From Pseudomonas aegrilactucae (GTDB taxonomy: Bacteria > Pseudomonadota > Gammaproteobacteria > Pseudomonadales > Pseudomonadaceae): 64,000 nt of DNA. Below, piece by piece: positions 45,234 through 54,479 of the stretch (its first letter is position 1; every line of letters begins with the position of its first letter). Under the pieces are notes generated by a model. The model saw nothing but the letters and a program-made list of their open reading frames with translations. It was not told the DNA's origin and did not search any database. A program made the position numbers and the translations under genes. The stretch is from NCBI RefSeq assembly GCF_019168305.1, contig NZ_JAHTBI010000027.1:52424-116423 (forward strand), written 5' to 3'.

Positions 45234-47162
45234 ATGAACTCAAATATCCCACAGGGCTCAAGATCCACTTCGGGTGAACCAGGTAAAGAACTGAGCCCAT
45301 CGGAGGGTGGCGAGATACAGGACTCCCAACTGAAGCTGGCCACAGCTGAGGACTTCTCTCAGACTAAAATCGGCAGCCTGCTGGAAACCCTCGACACGCT
45401 AGAGTTCTACTCGATCGACTCGCAGTTCAGCGCCCTCTCCCGGAAGGCTCTTGCCGAAGGCAATCTTGGGGCGCATCGCGCATACAGGGTCTTGATGGTT
45501 GTCTGCTCCTACCATTTCTCGGTTGATCGCCAGGATGCGTTCGGGCCACGGCTAGTCAGGGATGGAATGCGTACCCCTATCCCATCAGACATCGCGGGCG
45601 AGCAGAGCCAAGTGCTCGCGGCCATCTGCAGCGATATCGATCACCCGCTGCTACGGGCTCGTGTGGCGGATGTGGCCTGGTACAACCATAGAAACCTACA
45701 TCAGAGTGCCGGCGTGGCAATCGAGTCGTACTGCCAGGCGATCGAATTCTATCTCGACGACAAACTCTCATACCGCTACGAGCCTCCTTCTGGCCTTTCC
45801 TCGAAGATCATTGATCTGATTGAGCGGGTCTTTCAAATCGTGTCGAACACTGGCAAGCGAAATACCCCCCCAGACATTGCAATCGCCATGTGGAAGCGGT
45901 TGTACCTCCAAGCCGAGGTACTTCGGTGCTATCCGTCGTTTGACCGCCTTGCACGCCTAGGCCAAGCGTTCAAAATCATCGACTGGACGCAGGTCGCGCA
46001 CGACGCTGAGCAATCAGCGAACAAGGCTGAGGCTAACCATTACGCAATGGCCGTGAAGATGGTTTGGGAGCTGGCGGCCTTCGCCCATCGACGGTCGAAT
46101 GATCAAGAGGCCTACAAGCGCTGCAAGCTAAAATCTGTAGAGCAGATTCTCAAGATGCGCGAAGGGGTAGACAGCGATCTGTCCAAGGCAAGTTGGACGA
46201 GGGATGCCATACAACAGCTTCGCTCAATACCTGGAATGCAGAAAGAGTTGGCGGCCCTGAAAGCCGAGTTGCTGGAACTGCAGGCGCAGGCAGCCCATGA
46301 GCTATCGGTATTCCAAATTCCGATGGAATTGGACGAGGAGCGCCAAGGGACGATCGACTTTTTCAGACGTTTGACGCTCCCTGATTTCTTTTACAGGCTT
46401 GCTCAGATCTGCCAGGTACCACAGAAAATTGCATTACACACCGAGATCATCGGTGATCGGAGTGATTCACTCCTGACCGATCTGCTGAATGGGCGGATCT
46501 ACACTGACGCGTTGGGCCGGGTTATAACCCAAGCACCGTACATCAATCTCAATGAGACACCGCCGCCAGAATGGTATGATCACGAAAGCCTGCGATATCT
46601 GGATATCCATTATCAGATGCAGGTCGAGAGTCTGATCAAACCCGCTGCGCAAACGCTGCTGGGCAAGTTTCCTGTCGATGACCGACATCTGATGGTGCTA
46701 GCGACTGCGAGCCCGTTTGTGCCCCCTGGGTTCGAAAACATCTATGCCTTGGGCCTTGCTCGCTTCCTTCAGGGCGACATGATGTCAGCCTGTCATCTGC
46801 TCTTCCCTCAGCTGGAAAACTCGCTACGCCACGTGCTAAGCGACGCAGGAATCGAGACGTCGAAGTTGGATGAGGAGATGCTGCAAGAAGACAGGTCTAT
46901 CAGCGGGCTGTTCACGAAACGGCGAGATGAACTGGAGTCGATTTTTGGCGTCGACCTGATCTACCAGATCGATCTCCTGTTCAACCTCAAAGGCGGCCCA
47001 TGCTTGCGCCACGAATTGGCGCACGGGAAGCTAGCGTCAGGCAATTGCTACCTGCATTCCAGCATCTATGCGAGCTGGCTTATGTATCACTTGGTGTGCT
47101 TACCGCTACTGCCCCATTGGAAAACCCATATTGCTCCACAGCTGGAGCTGATAGCTTTGTAG
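45234..47162 (+). CDS. DUF4209-type protein with C-terminal R-x4-H-G motif
   Basis: 642 residues, mostly helical. The C-terminus has GGPCLRHELAHGKL, which fits the RNxxxHG motif of DUF4209 with His in place of Asn and also satisfies the R-x4-H pattern of HEPN RNases. A coiled-coil-like stretch lies about 340-360 (KELAALKAELLELQAQAA). The start ATG 45234 has AAGGA upstream. DUF4209 proteins are seen in defence islands to my knowledge. An RNase role is a hypothesis. Confidence 0.7.
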   Translation: MNSNIPQGSRSTSGEPGKELSPSEGGEIQDSQLKLATAEDFSQTKIGSLLETLDTLEFYSIDSQFSALSRKALAEGNLGAHRAYRVLMVVCSYHFSVDRQDAFGPRLVRDGMRTPIPSDIAGEQSQVLAAICSDIDHPLLRARVADVAWYNHRNLHQSAGVAIESYCQAIEFYLDDKLSYRYEPPSGLSSKIIDLIERVFQIVSNTGKRNTPPDIAIAMWKRLYLQAEVLRCYPSFDRLARLGQAFKIIDWTQVAHDAEQSANKAEANHYAMAVKMVWELAAFAHRRSNDQEAYKRCKLKSVEQILKMREGVDSDLSKASWTRDAIQQLRSIPGMQKELAALKAELLELQAQAAHELSVFQIPMELDEERQGTIDFFRRLTLPDFFYRLAQICQVPQKIALHTEIIGDRSDSLLTDLLNGRIYTDALGRVITQAPYINLNETPPPEWYDHESLRYLDIHYQMQVESLIKPAAQTLLGKFPVDDRHLMVLATASPFVPPGFENIYALGLARFLQGDMMSACHLLFPQLENSLRHVLSDAGIETSKLDEEMLQEDRSISGLFTKRRDELESIFGVDLIYQIDLLFNLKGGPCLRHELAHGKLASGNCYLHSSIYASWLMYHLVCLPLLPHWKTHIAPQLELIAL

Positions 47163-47226
47163 AAGCTCCCGCCCGAGGCCAGCCAGGGGACAGCCCAGTA
47201 CACGTTCAGTTGAATCCATGAATGGG

Positions 47227-47661
47227 TCATTGGGTTGACCCCGGTGCTAATGGCAAGATCGATTGGAAGCGATGGGGGGCGCCCCCCTCCCGCCCCCCAC
47301 GACAAACAAGCGAGAACGCCACCATAGTCAAAGCATCCTGAGCACTTTCGAAGGTTTGCATAGTGCCTGGTTTGAAAATCGTCTTCCCATCCGGATCGAG
47401 CACATCACCGGACTCACCCCGCTGAAGCTTCCAGTCCAAAATAAGGTCGTCAGACCTCAAATCCTCCATGGTTCGACGCTCAGGTCGGCTTAGCTTGTAG
47501 TCAGCAGCTGTATCCGCTGCACGGCTTCGGCAGTTGGTGAGATGTAGGCTCTCGAATTCAGCAACAGCCAGAGAGACGGGCTTTTGAGCGTTCAAAATGG
47601 GAGGCGAGGATGGCGTTTGCAAGGAGTCAGCAAGTGCCTTCCGAGCGGCAAGTTGGTACAA
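47227..47661 (-). CDS. doubtful hypothetical protein
   Basis: 144 residues from a TTG start; the frame stays open upstream without a good start codon. DDLILDWKLQRG and DALTMVAFSLVC look protein-like. It may be a 5'-truncated gene. No family recognised. Confidence 0.35.
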   Translation of the reverse strand: MYQLAARKALADSLQTPSSPPILNAQKPVSLAVAEFESLHLTNCRSRAADTAADYKLSRPERRTMEDLRSDDLILDWKLQRGESGDVLDPDGKTIFKPGTMQTFESAQDALTMVAFSLVCRGGREGGAPHRFQSILPLAPGSTQ

Positions 47662-48056
47662 AATATTGTCTCCGCCGCAAGTGCTGCCAACATAATTTTT
47701 CCTTTGAAATTCGACCCGCCTGCTGGAAAACTTTAGTTACCCCCAAAGCTGCCCATGGCAATTTACTAGCCTAATAAGCTCTACTAGCAAGATACGCCCC
47801 TACTGGCGCCTTACCATTCGCCACATAGGCTCCAAATAAACTTTAAACCACCTTTCTTATACAGCTATATATTCGCTCAACATCACACAGAAATATCCAA
47901 CCAGCCAAAGTTACGATCGACGACTTAATAATATATTGAAAACCGCACCTCCCGCCTTAACTTTTCCACAGGAAGCACAATCAAAAACCCATGCTACCCT
48001 GAGTTCATCCACGGACATCTAGCCCACCTCAACGTGAACACGAGGTACCACTCAGA
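47662..48056. other. AT-rich intergenic region
   Basis: About 395 bp, clearly AT-richer than its surroundings, with no ORF. It probably carries the promoter of the next gene and is a likely target of MvaT-type silencing. Confidence 0.4.
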
Positions 48057-48848
48057 ATGATCACTCTCACGCAAATCAAGCTTCATGACAGGGGCACTCT
48101 TCGTCGCTTAGGCGTGCTGAATGAAGAGGCCGTCAAGCATAAGGTCGATGCCGCCTGTGCCCAAGTGGATATATGGGGAAGCCTGTATGCCTTCAATGCC
48201 TTCCTCTCGATCACCAAAGAGCCCATCACAGCCTTCACGAGCTGGAAAGATCTGAAGGCTTTCCGGGGCTTCTTGAGCGTCGAGATAAATCTGGAAGACA
48301 ACGAGGCCTGGCATTTCGTCCGAGCGATCGCTGCGGCTCTTTTCCCATCCCTTGACGAGGCGGGTAAGGCCACCGATCAGATCTTTCATGAGCCGCTAGC
48401 AGGGTGTAACGAAGCATATTTAGCGCTTTCACCCTCCAAGGAGACGATTGAAGAGTACCAGTCAATGTTTGAATGCCAAGATCCCAGCATTGGCATCCAC
48501 GTTGATTTTGGGCAGCTTCGCGCCTTGCTTGGTGAGGCGGACATAAGCTACTTCAGTGAACTGCTAGCGAAGCATCTGAAAACCACACCCCACTTTTACG
48601 CCCAAGGATTTGGAAATTGCATTTGCGGCATTATGCAAGGGCTCGTGTACGAGAATTCTGGGAAGCCACTACCGGAGCTGCGTCTTGACAAGGAAAGAAC
48701 TAAGGCCTTCGTAAGTCAGGTGGAATATCAGGCCGTTGATCAGATAATGAAGGCAGGGTACTCGATCAAGCAGGCGTTTGAGAATCGTGAGGTCATCAGA
48801 GATTTGATTTCAAAATTCTTTGTTCGCAACGGATTCCTGACAATCTAG
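48057..48848 (+). CDS. hypothetical protein, 263 residues
   Basis: A soluble protein with good coding character (ITLTQIKLHDRGTLRRLG, FRGFLSVEINLEDNEAWHF, FGNCICGIMQG). It contains a CIC pair but no known motif. ATG 48057. It stands alone after the AT-rich region. Confidence 0.6.
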   Translation: MITLTQIKLHDRGTLRRLGVLNEEAVKHKVDAACAQVDIWGSLYAFNAFLSITKEPITAFTSWKDLKAFRGFLSVEINLEDNEAWHFVRAIAAALFPSLDEAGKATDQIFHEPLAGCNEAYLALSPSKETIEEYQSMFECQDPSIGIHVDFGQLRALLGEADISYFSELLAKHLKTTPHFYAQGFGNCICGIMQGLVYENSGKPLPELRLDKERTKAFVSQVEYQAVDQIMKAGYSIKQAFENREVIRDLISKFFVRNGFLTI

Positions 48849-49023
48849 GAGGCCAGGTATTCAGCGAATTGAGGTTGGCTCGGAATCTTTCAGGCTGCAC
48901 CACCTCGATGCTTCAGCACAGTCGAAATTTCTGAGCATTAGCATTTATAGGCAGTGGATCGTCATTAACCGTCTCATACCATTTTGACATTCGCAATTTT
49001 TCGAACACTGAGAAGAGCTGATC

Positions 49024-49575
49024 ATGTCAAACAGAAAAATCCTTACGCAAGCGCGACAAGTCATAGGCGCATGTTTAAATCCGGGAGTGCAGCTCGTGCA
49101 CATATGGACGGGGCACCCTAACTTTTCTCATTGCATAAACTCTCAGATGGCGTCCTATTACACAGAGCCCTCTCCAATCGTAAAGCATCTAACAGATCCG
49201 TCGCTCCGGTTCGATCTGCAAGCCACCAGGTCAATTCTTCATGCGGCTGTATCCCTGAAAACCCCAGTCGTCATCTCTGATGAAATCAAAAACTGCGCAT
49301 CTGCGCCGGATTATATTTATCGTCCAACCCCCTCGACCCAACTTTCCGACCATCAAGGGCGCACAGTAATAGAACGTCTTATCATGCGTTTGCTGCGACG
49401 TTCACTAAAGCGCGGTAGTACAGTATTCGGAAATTGGAATTTGCGCAGAGTGGTTCGGATCCCTGAATCGGTATGGGAAGCTTTTCTTCTGGCTGCGCTT
49501 CAATGGTGGATTGATGACGGAACTGCCCCTCCACAGTTGGCCGAGATTATCTTCGGGAGGGATCTTGGCTTGTAG
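49024..49575 (+). CDS. hypothetical protein, 183 residues
   Basis: A basic protein (VIERLIMRLLRRSLKRG, NWNLRRVVRIPESVWEAF) with GAGAAGAGCTG upstream of ATG 49024. No family recognised. It is the last gene before the island end. Confidence 0.6.
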   Translation: MSNRKILTQARQVIGACLNPGVQLVHIWTGHPNFSHCINSQMASYYTEPSPIVKHLTDPSLRFDLQATRSILHAAVSLKTPVVISDEIKNCASAPDYIYRPTPSTQLSDHQGRTVIERLIMRLLRRSLKRGSTVFGNWNLRRVVRIPESVWEAFLLAALQWWIDDGTAPPQLAEIIFGRDLGL

Positions 49576-49946
49576 TAATGCAGGGCTTTGAAGGCTGGGG
49601 GGCTCGAAGGGGCTCATCCGGTGTTCCGTCAGAACATCATGCCTAGCCCCTCGACTGCTAGCTCCTCACCCGCACTCCCCCCGGGAATCGTCGACTAACT
49701 CGCCATGCCATCCCTGAAGCATTAGCGATCACCGAAACCAAGCCGGGATTTAGGTAACGACCTTAAGCTTGCTGATGGCGAGGGTGGTAGGAACAACGAT
49801 GCATGGGACGCGGTGAATTGGCTTCCTAACGACTGCTCTCCAATAACGACCGTTCGTCGAACAGCCCCGAATCTGAAAAAACTGTTAGGAGCTGTAAGCA
49901 CCTGAAATTGTGGAACTATTTATAAGCTAACAGTTAACAGCTACCC
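49576..49946. other. gene-free terminal part of the island
   Basis: About 370 bp between the last island gene and the prpE junction. It contains the inverted-repeat set listed next and no ORF. Confidence 0.5.
49879..49942. repeat. inverted repeats at the island terminus
   Basis: AACTGTTAG (49879-49887) and CTAACAGTT (49927-49935) are exact complements; AGCTGT (49889-49894) and ACAGCT (49937-49942) form a second complementary pair beside them. They lie within 70 bp of the junction with prpE, where transposase- or recombinase-binding sites would be expected. Confidence 0.5.
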
Positions 49947-50660
49947 CTAAATGATGTACAGCGCATCACCCGCCGCCACCTGCACCGGCGGCACCGGGGT
50001 GGCCGTGGCCAGCGCGGCCTGCCAGTCCAGGTCGCGGCCTTCGATCAGTTCGGCTCGCACCTGCTGGCGCTGCAGCACCAGCACCTTGCGCGGCTGATGG
50101 CTGGCCAGTTGCAGGGCCTTGTCCACCAGCGGTTTGTACTCGATGACCCGGTCGAACTCCAGCCCGCAAGACGCGGTGAGCAGCAACGTGGGCCGGGCGT
50201 CATCGATGCGCAGGGCCAGTTCGTTGGCGGCAAAGCCGCCGAACACCACCGAATGCACGGCGCCTATGCGCGCGCAGGCGAGCATCGCCATGGCCGCCTG
50301 CGGCACCATCGGCATGTAGATGATCACCCCGTCGCCCTGCTGCACCCCCAGTTCGCGCAGCAGGCCGGCCAGCCGCGCCACCTCGTCGCGCAGTTGCACG
50401 AAGGTGAAGGTCTGCTGGGTGCCGGTCACCGGTGAGTCGTAGATCAGTGCAGCCTGCTCGCCTCGGCCTTGCTCGATCTGATGGTCCAGGGCCAGGTAAC
50501 AGCTGTTGAGGCGCCCGTCAGCGAACCACTGGTGGGTGCCATCGGCATTCTGCGTGAGGGTGCGTGCAGGCTTGCGGTACCAGGCCAGGTGGTCAGCCTG
50601 TTCGGCCCAGAAGGCGGCGGGATCGGCAATGGAACGCGCGTAACTGTGCTGATAAGTCAT
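49947..50660 (-). pseudogene. prpE: propionyl-CoA synthetase, truncated by the island
   Basis: From ATG 50660 the frame encodes an ACS-family N-terminus: AYWA-like AFWAEQADHLAWYRKP, YLALDHQIEQGRGEQ, YMPMVPQAAMAMLACARIGA and SVVFGGFA. After DALYI it reaches a stop at 49947-49949, just before the expected YTSGTTG ATP-binding loop. Only ~237 of ~630 residues remain, so the enzyme is inactive. The intact family activates propionate to propionyl-CoA. The break marks the island-core junction near 49,950; the rest of the gene should lie beyond the other end of the island. Confidence 0.88.
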
Positions 50661-50792
50661 CGACGGAGAACCCTGAACTTTGTTGTTATTAAAAGGGCGA
50701 ATATCGAGTATGGACGCCAATCGCCAGCCTGCCATGGGACTTAAGTCGGGTATCATGGCGGCCGTCCTTCTTGCCCATGCGCCCCTGCCTTC

Positions 50793-52076
50793 ATGCACAC
50801 CCTTGACGATCTGAAAGCCGGCCGCCTGGCCGGTGTGACGCGCCTCGACCTGAGCTGCGCACTTGAGCATTTCCCGCCTGAAATCTTCGAGCTGGCCGAC
50901 AGCCTCGAAGTGCTCAACCTGAGCGGCAACGCCCTGCACAGCCTGCCGCCTGACCTGGGGCGGCTGCATCGGCTGAAGATCCTGTTCTGCTCCAACAATC
51001 GGTTCACCGAGGTGCCGGCCAGTGTCGGCCAGTGTGCCCGACTGGAGATGCTGGGGTTCAAGAGCAACCGTATCGAGCACCTGCCTGCCCAAGCACTGGG
51101 CCCTCGCTTGCGCGCCCTGGTACTGACCGACAACTGCCTGCAGGCGTTGCCCTATGCGCTGGGCGACTGCAGCCGCCTGCAGAAGCTGATGCTGGCCGGC
51201 AATCAACTGCGTGCCCTGCCCGCCAGCCTTGCGCGCTGCGAGCGGCTGGAGCTGTTGCGGGTCTCGGCCAATCAACTGCGCGAGCTGCCGGGCTGGTTGC
51301 TGACGATGCCGAACATGGCGTGGCTGGCCTATGCCGGCAATCCACTACCGGCCGGCTACTGTGCCCCTCCTTCGCCTGGCGACTGTGCGCGTATCGACTG
51401 GCCTGCGGTGGCGCTGGGCGAAGTGCTGGGCCAGGGCGCCTCTGGCGTGATTCACCGGGCGCAGGTCGCCGGGCGGGAGGTGGCAGTCAAGCTGTACAAG
51501 GGCCGGATGACCAGCGACGGCTCGCCGCTCAACGAAATGCACGCGTGCGTGGCGGCGGGCGTGCACCCGCACCTGGTCGGGCTGCTGGGGCAACTGGACA
51601 ACCATCCGCAGCAGTTGCCGGGGCTGGTGATGGCGTTGATCGACCCACACTGGTTCAACCTGGCCGGGCCGCCCAGCCTGCAGTCCTGCACCCGCGACAG
51701 CTACCCGGCCGAGCGCCGGCTGGGTAGCGCGCAGGTCGAGCGTCTGGTGGCGGCAATCGCCTCGGTAGCGGCGCACCTGCACCAGCGCGGGATTGCCCAT
51801 GGCGACCTGTATGCGCACAACATCCTGTGCGATGAACAGGGCAACGGTTTGCTTGGGGATTTCGGCGCGGCATCGTTTTATCCGCAGGATGGCAGTGAGT
51901 CGGCTGCGGCGTTGCAGCGTATCGAGGTGCGCGCGTTCGGCGTGTTGCTGGGGGAATTGCTGGAGCGCTGCGAGGAACGACCGGAGAGGTTGGTAGCGTT
52001 GCAGGCGCGCTGTGTCGAGCCGCAGGTGCTGGGCAGGCCTGACTTTGCGCAGATCGAACAGGCGTTGGCCGGGTAA
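50793..52076 (+). CDS. leucine-rich-repeat protein with a C-terminal kinase-like domain
   Basis: 427 residues. About seven LRR units (residues 15-185; LEVLNLSGNALHSLPPDL, LQKLMLAGNQLRALPASL) precede a protein kinase-like domain: LGQGASGVIHRA, VAVKLYK, HGDLYAHNIL catalytic loop and GDFGAASF. It is cytoplasmic with no signal peptide. Its function in pseudomonads is not known to me. It is divergent from the truncated prpE with 132 bp between. Confidence 0.88.
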   Translation: MHTLDDLKAGRLAGVTRLDLSCALEHFPPEIFELADSLEVLNLSGNALHSLPPDLGRLHRLKILFCSNNRFTEVPASVGQCARLEMLGFKSNRIEHLPAQALGPRLRALVLTDNCLQALPYALGDCSRLQKLMLAGNQLRALPASLARCERLELLRVSANQLRELPGWLLTMPNMAWLAYAGNPLPAGYCAPPSPGDCARIDWPAVALGEVLGQGASGVIHRAQVAGREVAVKLYKGRMTSDGSPLNEMHACVAAGVHPHLVGLLGQLDNHPQQLPGLVMALIDPHWFNLAGPPSLQSCTRDSYPAERRLGSAQVERLVAAIASVAAHLHQRGIAHGDLYAHNILCDEQGNGLLGDFGAASFYPQDGSESAAALQRIEVRAFGVLLGELLERCEERPERLVALQARCVEPQVLGRPDFAQIEQALAG

Positions 52077-52085
52077 TCGGCGGCG

Positions 52086-52163
52086 CCTGCTTCGCTGGCA
52101 AGCCAGCTCCCACAGGTTTTGTACACACCGCAAAACCTGTGGGAGCTGGCTTGCCGGCGAAGG
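52086..52163. repeat. paired REP palindromes
   Basis: Two inverted copies of the Pseudomonas REP unit (TTCGCTGGCAAGCCAGCTCC and its complement) flank a short AT-richer loop. They lie between convergent genes and may also act as a terminator. Similar pairs occur at 57762 and 63929, all in the core part. Confidence 0.9.
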
Positions 52164-52191
52164 GGCCCTCAGGGGCCCCAGGCCGCCTGGA

Positions 52192-52899
52192 TCAGCCCGC
52201 CAACCCGACGTACACGTTCTGCACGTCGTCGTTGTCGTCGATGGCTTCCAGGAACGCCTCGACTTCGGCCATCTGCTCGTCGCTGAGCCCGCTGACCGGG
52301 TTCTTGGGCGTATAGCCGATCTTGGCCGAGACCACCTTGAAGCCCTGCTTGGGCAATGCCTTCTGCACCGCGTCCAGGTCGGTGGTATCGGTAATGAACA
52401 GGGTCGCGCCCTCTTCTTCACCTTCTTCGAAGTCCTGTGCACCGGCTTCGATGGCCGCCATTTCCGGGTCGGCATCCGCAGTGTCCGGGGTGGCTTCGAT
52501 CAAACCTACGTGGTTGAAGTCCCAGGCCACCGAACCCGAGGCGCCCAACTGGCCCTTGCGAAACAGCACGCGGATCTGCGCCACGGTACGGTTGACGTTG
52601 TCGGTCAGGCACTCGACGATCAGCGGCACCTGATGCGGTGCAAAACCTTCGTAGGTGACATGCTGGTACTGCACCGCGTCGCCATCCAGGCCCGCGCCCT
52701 TGCGGATCGCGCGCTCCAGGGTCTCTTTGGTCATCGAGGCCTTCTTGGCCTGTTCCACGGCCAGGCGCAGGCGCGGGTTCATGTCCGGGTCGGCACCGGC
52801 CTTTGCCGCGATCTGGATCTCCTTGGACAGCTTGCCCATGATCTTGCCTTTGGCGTTGGCTGCTACTTCTCTATGCTTGGCTTTCCACTGTGCGCCCAT
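52192..52899 (-). CDS. YebC/PmpR-family protein
   Basis: 235 residues: [20 protein letters not shown], then [19 protein letters not shown] and [17 protein letters not shown], all typical of the YebC family. Members are DNA-binding regulators or ribosome-associated factors that relieve stalling at prolines. This is the shorter YeeN-like paralog, not the yebC linked to ruvC. Confidence 0.9.
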   Translation of the reverse strand: MGAQWKAKHREVAANAKGKIMGKLSKEIQIAAKAGADPDMNPRLRLAVEQAKKASMTKETLERAIRKGAGLDGDAVQYQHVTYEGFAPHQVPLIVECLTDNVNRTVAQIRVLFRKGQLGASGSVAWDFNHVGLIEATPDTADADPEMAAIEAGAQDFEEGEEEGATLFITDTTDLDAVQKALPKQGFKVVSAKIGYTPKNPVSGLSDEQMAEVEAFLEAIDDNDDVQNVYVGLAG

Positions 52900-53162
52900 C
52901 TCGACTCTCTTGTTTCAGCTGCCGGTTCAGGTAGCGACCAGCAAAGTGGCGTGCAGTTTATACGCCCTCCGGCACGCAATCGACAAAAAAAACGCGGCGT
53001 GCGGCTGAACAGATTCACCCCCTCACCAACAACACCGGCCCAGCAGGAACCGGCCCTGTTGGCGAGAAGGACTGCAGACACAGCCTGGAAACACCATTAG
53101 GTTCTGATTTTTAATTATTGAAAATCAGTAACTTGCAAGGTAAATACAATCCTCTTTATCAC
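52900..53162. other. intergenic region
   Basis: 263 bp between minus-strand genes; it holds the yebC-like promoter. Nothing else is seen. Confidence 0.4.
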
Positions 53163-54440
53163 CTAGGCCGCCTCCCTCTGTGCCACCGCCTGCGCCGCCG
53201 CCAGCATGGCTCGCAACAGCACAGCGCACCCCGCCGCCAGGTCCCTGGGGTCGGCATTCTCGATCTCGTTATGGCTGATGCCACCCTCGCACGGCACAAA
53301 AATCATCCCCGCCGGGCCCAGCTCGGCGAGGAAGATCGCGTCGTGCCCTGCACCACTGACGATATCCATATGCGACAACCCCAGCCCCTGAGCAGCGCCC
53401 CGCACCGCCTCCACACAGCCCTTGTCGAAGTACAGCGGCGGGAAATCCGCGGTGGGCGTCAACGTGTAGGTCAACCCGTGCTGCTGCGTGGTCGAGGCAA
53501 TCACGTCCTTCACATTCGCGATCATCGAGTCCAGCCGCGCCGGCTCCAGGTGCCGCAAGTCCAGGGTCATGCGCACCTCGCCCGGGATCACATTGCGCGA
53601 GCCTGGATATGCCTGCAGGCAGCCCACCGTGCCGCATGCATGCGGTTGGTGCTCCAACGCCACGCGGTTGACCGCGGCCACCACTGCACTGGCGCCGACC
53701 AGGGCGTCCTTGCGCAAGTGCATGGGCGTGGGCCCGGCGTGCGCCTCGACGCCGCGCAGGGTCAGGTCGAACCATTTCTGCCCCAGCGCCCCCAGCACTA
53801 CGCCGATGGTCTTGCGCTGGTCTTCCAGGATCGGGCCCTGTTCGATATGTGCCTCGAAATACGCGCCCACCGGGTGCCCGCTGACCGCGCGCTCACCGGC
53901 GTAGCCGATCGCATCCAGCGCCTCGCGCACACTTACGCCTTGGGCGTCGACCTTGGCCAGGGTTTCTTCAAGGGTGAATTTTTCGGCAAAAACCCCCGAG
54001 CCCATCATGCACGGCGCAAACCGCGAGCCCTCCTCGTTGGTCCACACTACAACCTCAAGTGGAGCCTCAGTTTCTATCTGCAAGTCATTGATAGTACGCA
54101 AAACTTCTAAACCAGCCAGCACACCAAAACACCCATCGAACTTGCCCCCGGTGGGCTGGGTATCGATATGGCTGCCGGTCATCACAGGCGCCAACGCGGG
54201 GTTGCGACCAGCACGGCGGGCGAAGATATTGCCCACGCCATCCACGCTCACGGTGCAACCGGCCTGCTCGGCCCAGGTCACAAACAGGTCGCGGGCCTGG
54301 CGGTCGAGGTCGGTCAGGGCCAGCCGGCACACGCCGCCCTTGGGCGTGGCACCGAGCTGCGCCAGTTCCATCAGCGACTGCCAGAGGCGCTCGCCATTGA
54401 TATGTGCCTGGGTACTTTGCAGAACGTCCTGGGTTTGCAT
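53163..54440 (-). CDS. Zn-dependent M20 amidohydrolase, beta-ureidopropionase/carbamoylase type
   Basis: About 425 residues. Metal ligands lie in GSHIDTQPTGGKFDG, WTNEEGSRF, EAHIEQGP and GISHNE. This family hydrolyses N-carbamoyl-beta-amino acids, N-carbamoyl amino acids or allantoate. With dihydropyrimidinase and PreTA close by, N-carbamoyl-beta-alanine is the likely substrate, yielding beta-alanine, CO2 and ammonia. AGGAG precedes ATG 54440 (MQTQDV) by about 6 nt; ATG 54455 is possible. It lies 40 bp after the transporter gene on the same strand. Confidence 0.9.
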   Translation of the reverse strand: MQTQDVLQSTQAHINGERLWQSLMELAQLGATPKGGVCRLALTDLDRQARDLFVTWAEQAGCTVSVDGVGNIFARRAGRNPALAPVMTGSHIDTQPTGGKFDGCFGVLAGLEVLRTINDLQIETEAPLEVVVWTNEEGSRFAPCMMGSGVFAEKFTLEETLAKVDAQGVSVREALDAIGYAGERAVSGHPVGAYFEAHIEQGPILEDQRKTIGVVLGALGQKWFDLTLRGVEAHAGPTPMHLRKDALVGASAVVAAVNRVALEHQPHACGTVGCLQAYPGSRNVIPGEVRMTLDLRHLEPARLDSMIANVKDVIASTTQQHGLTYTLTPTADFPPLYFDKGCVEAVRGAAQGLGLSHMDIVSGAGHDAIFLAELGPAGMIFVPCEGGISHNEIENADPRDLAAGCAVLLRAMLAAAQAVAQREAA

Positions 54441-54479
54441 GAGCATCTCCTGCATGGCCGGCCTCTGCGGGCCGTGGGT

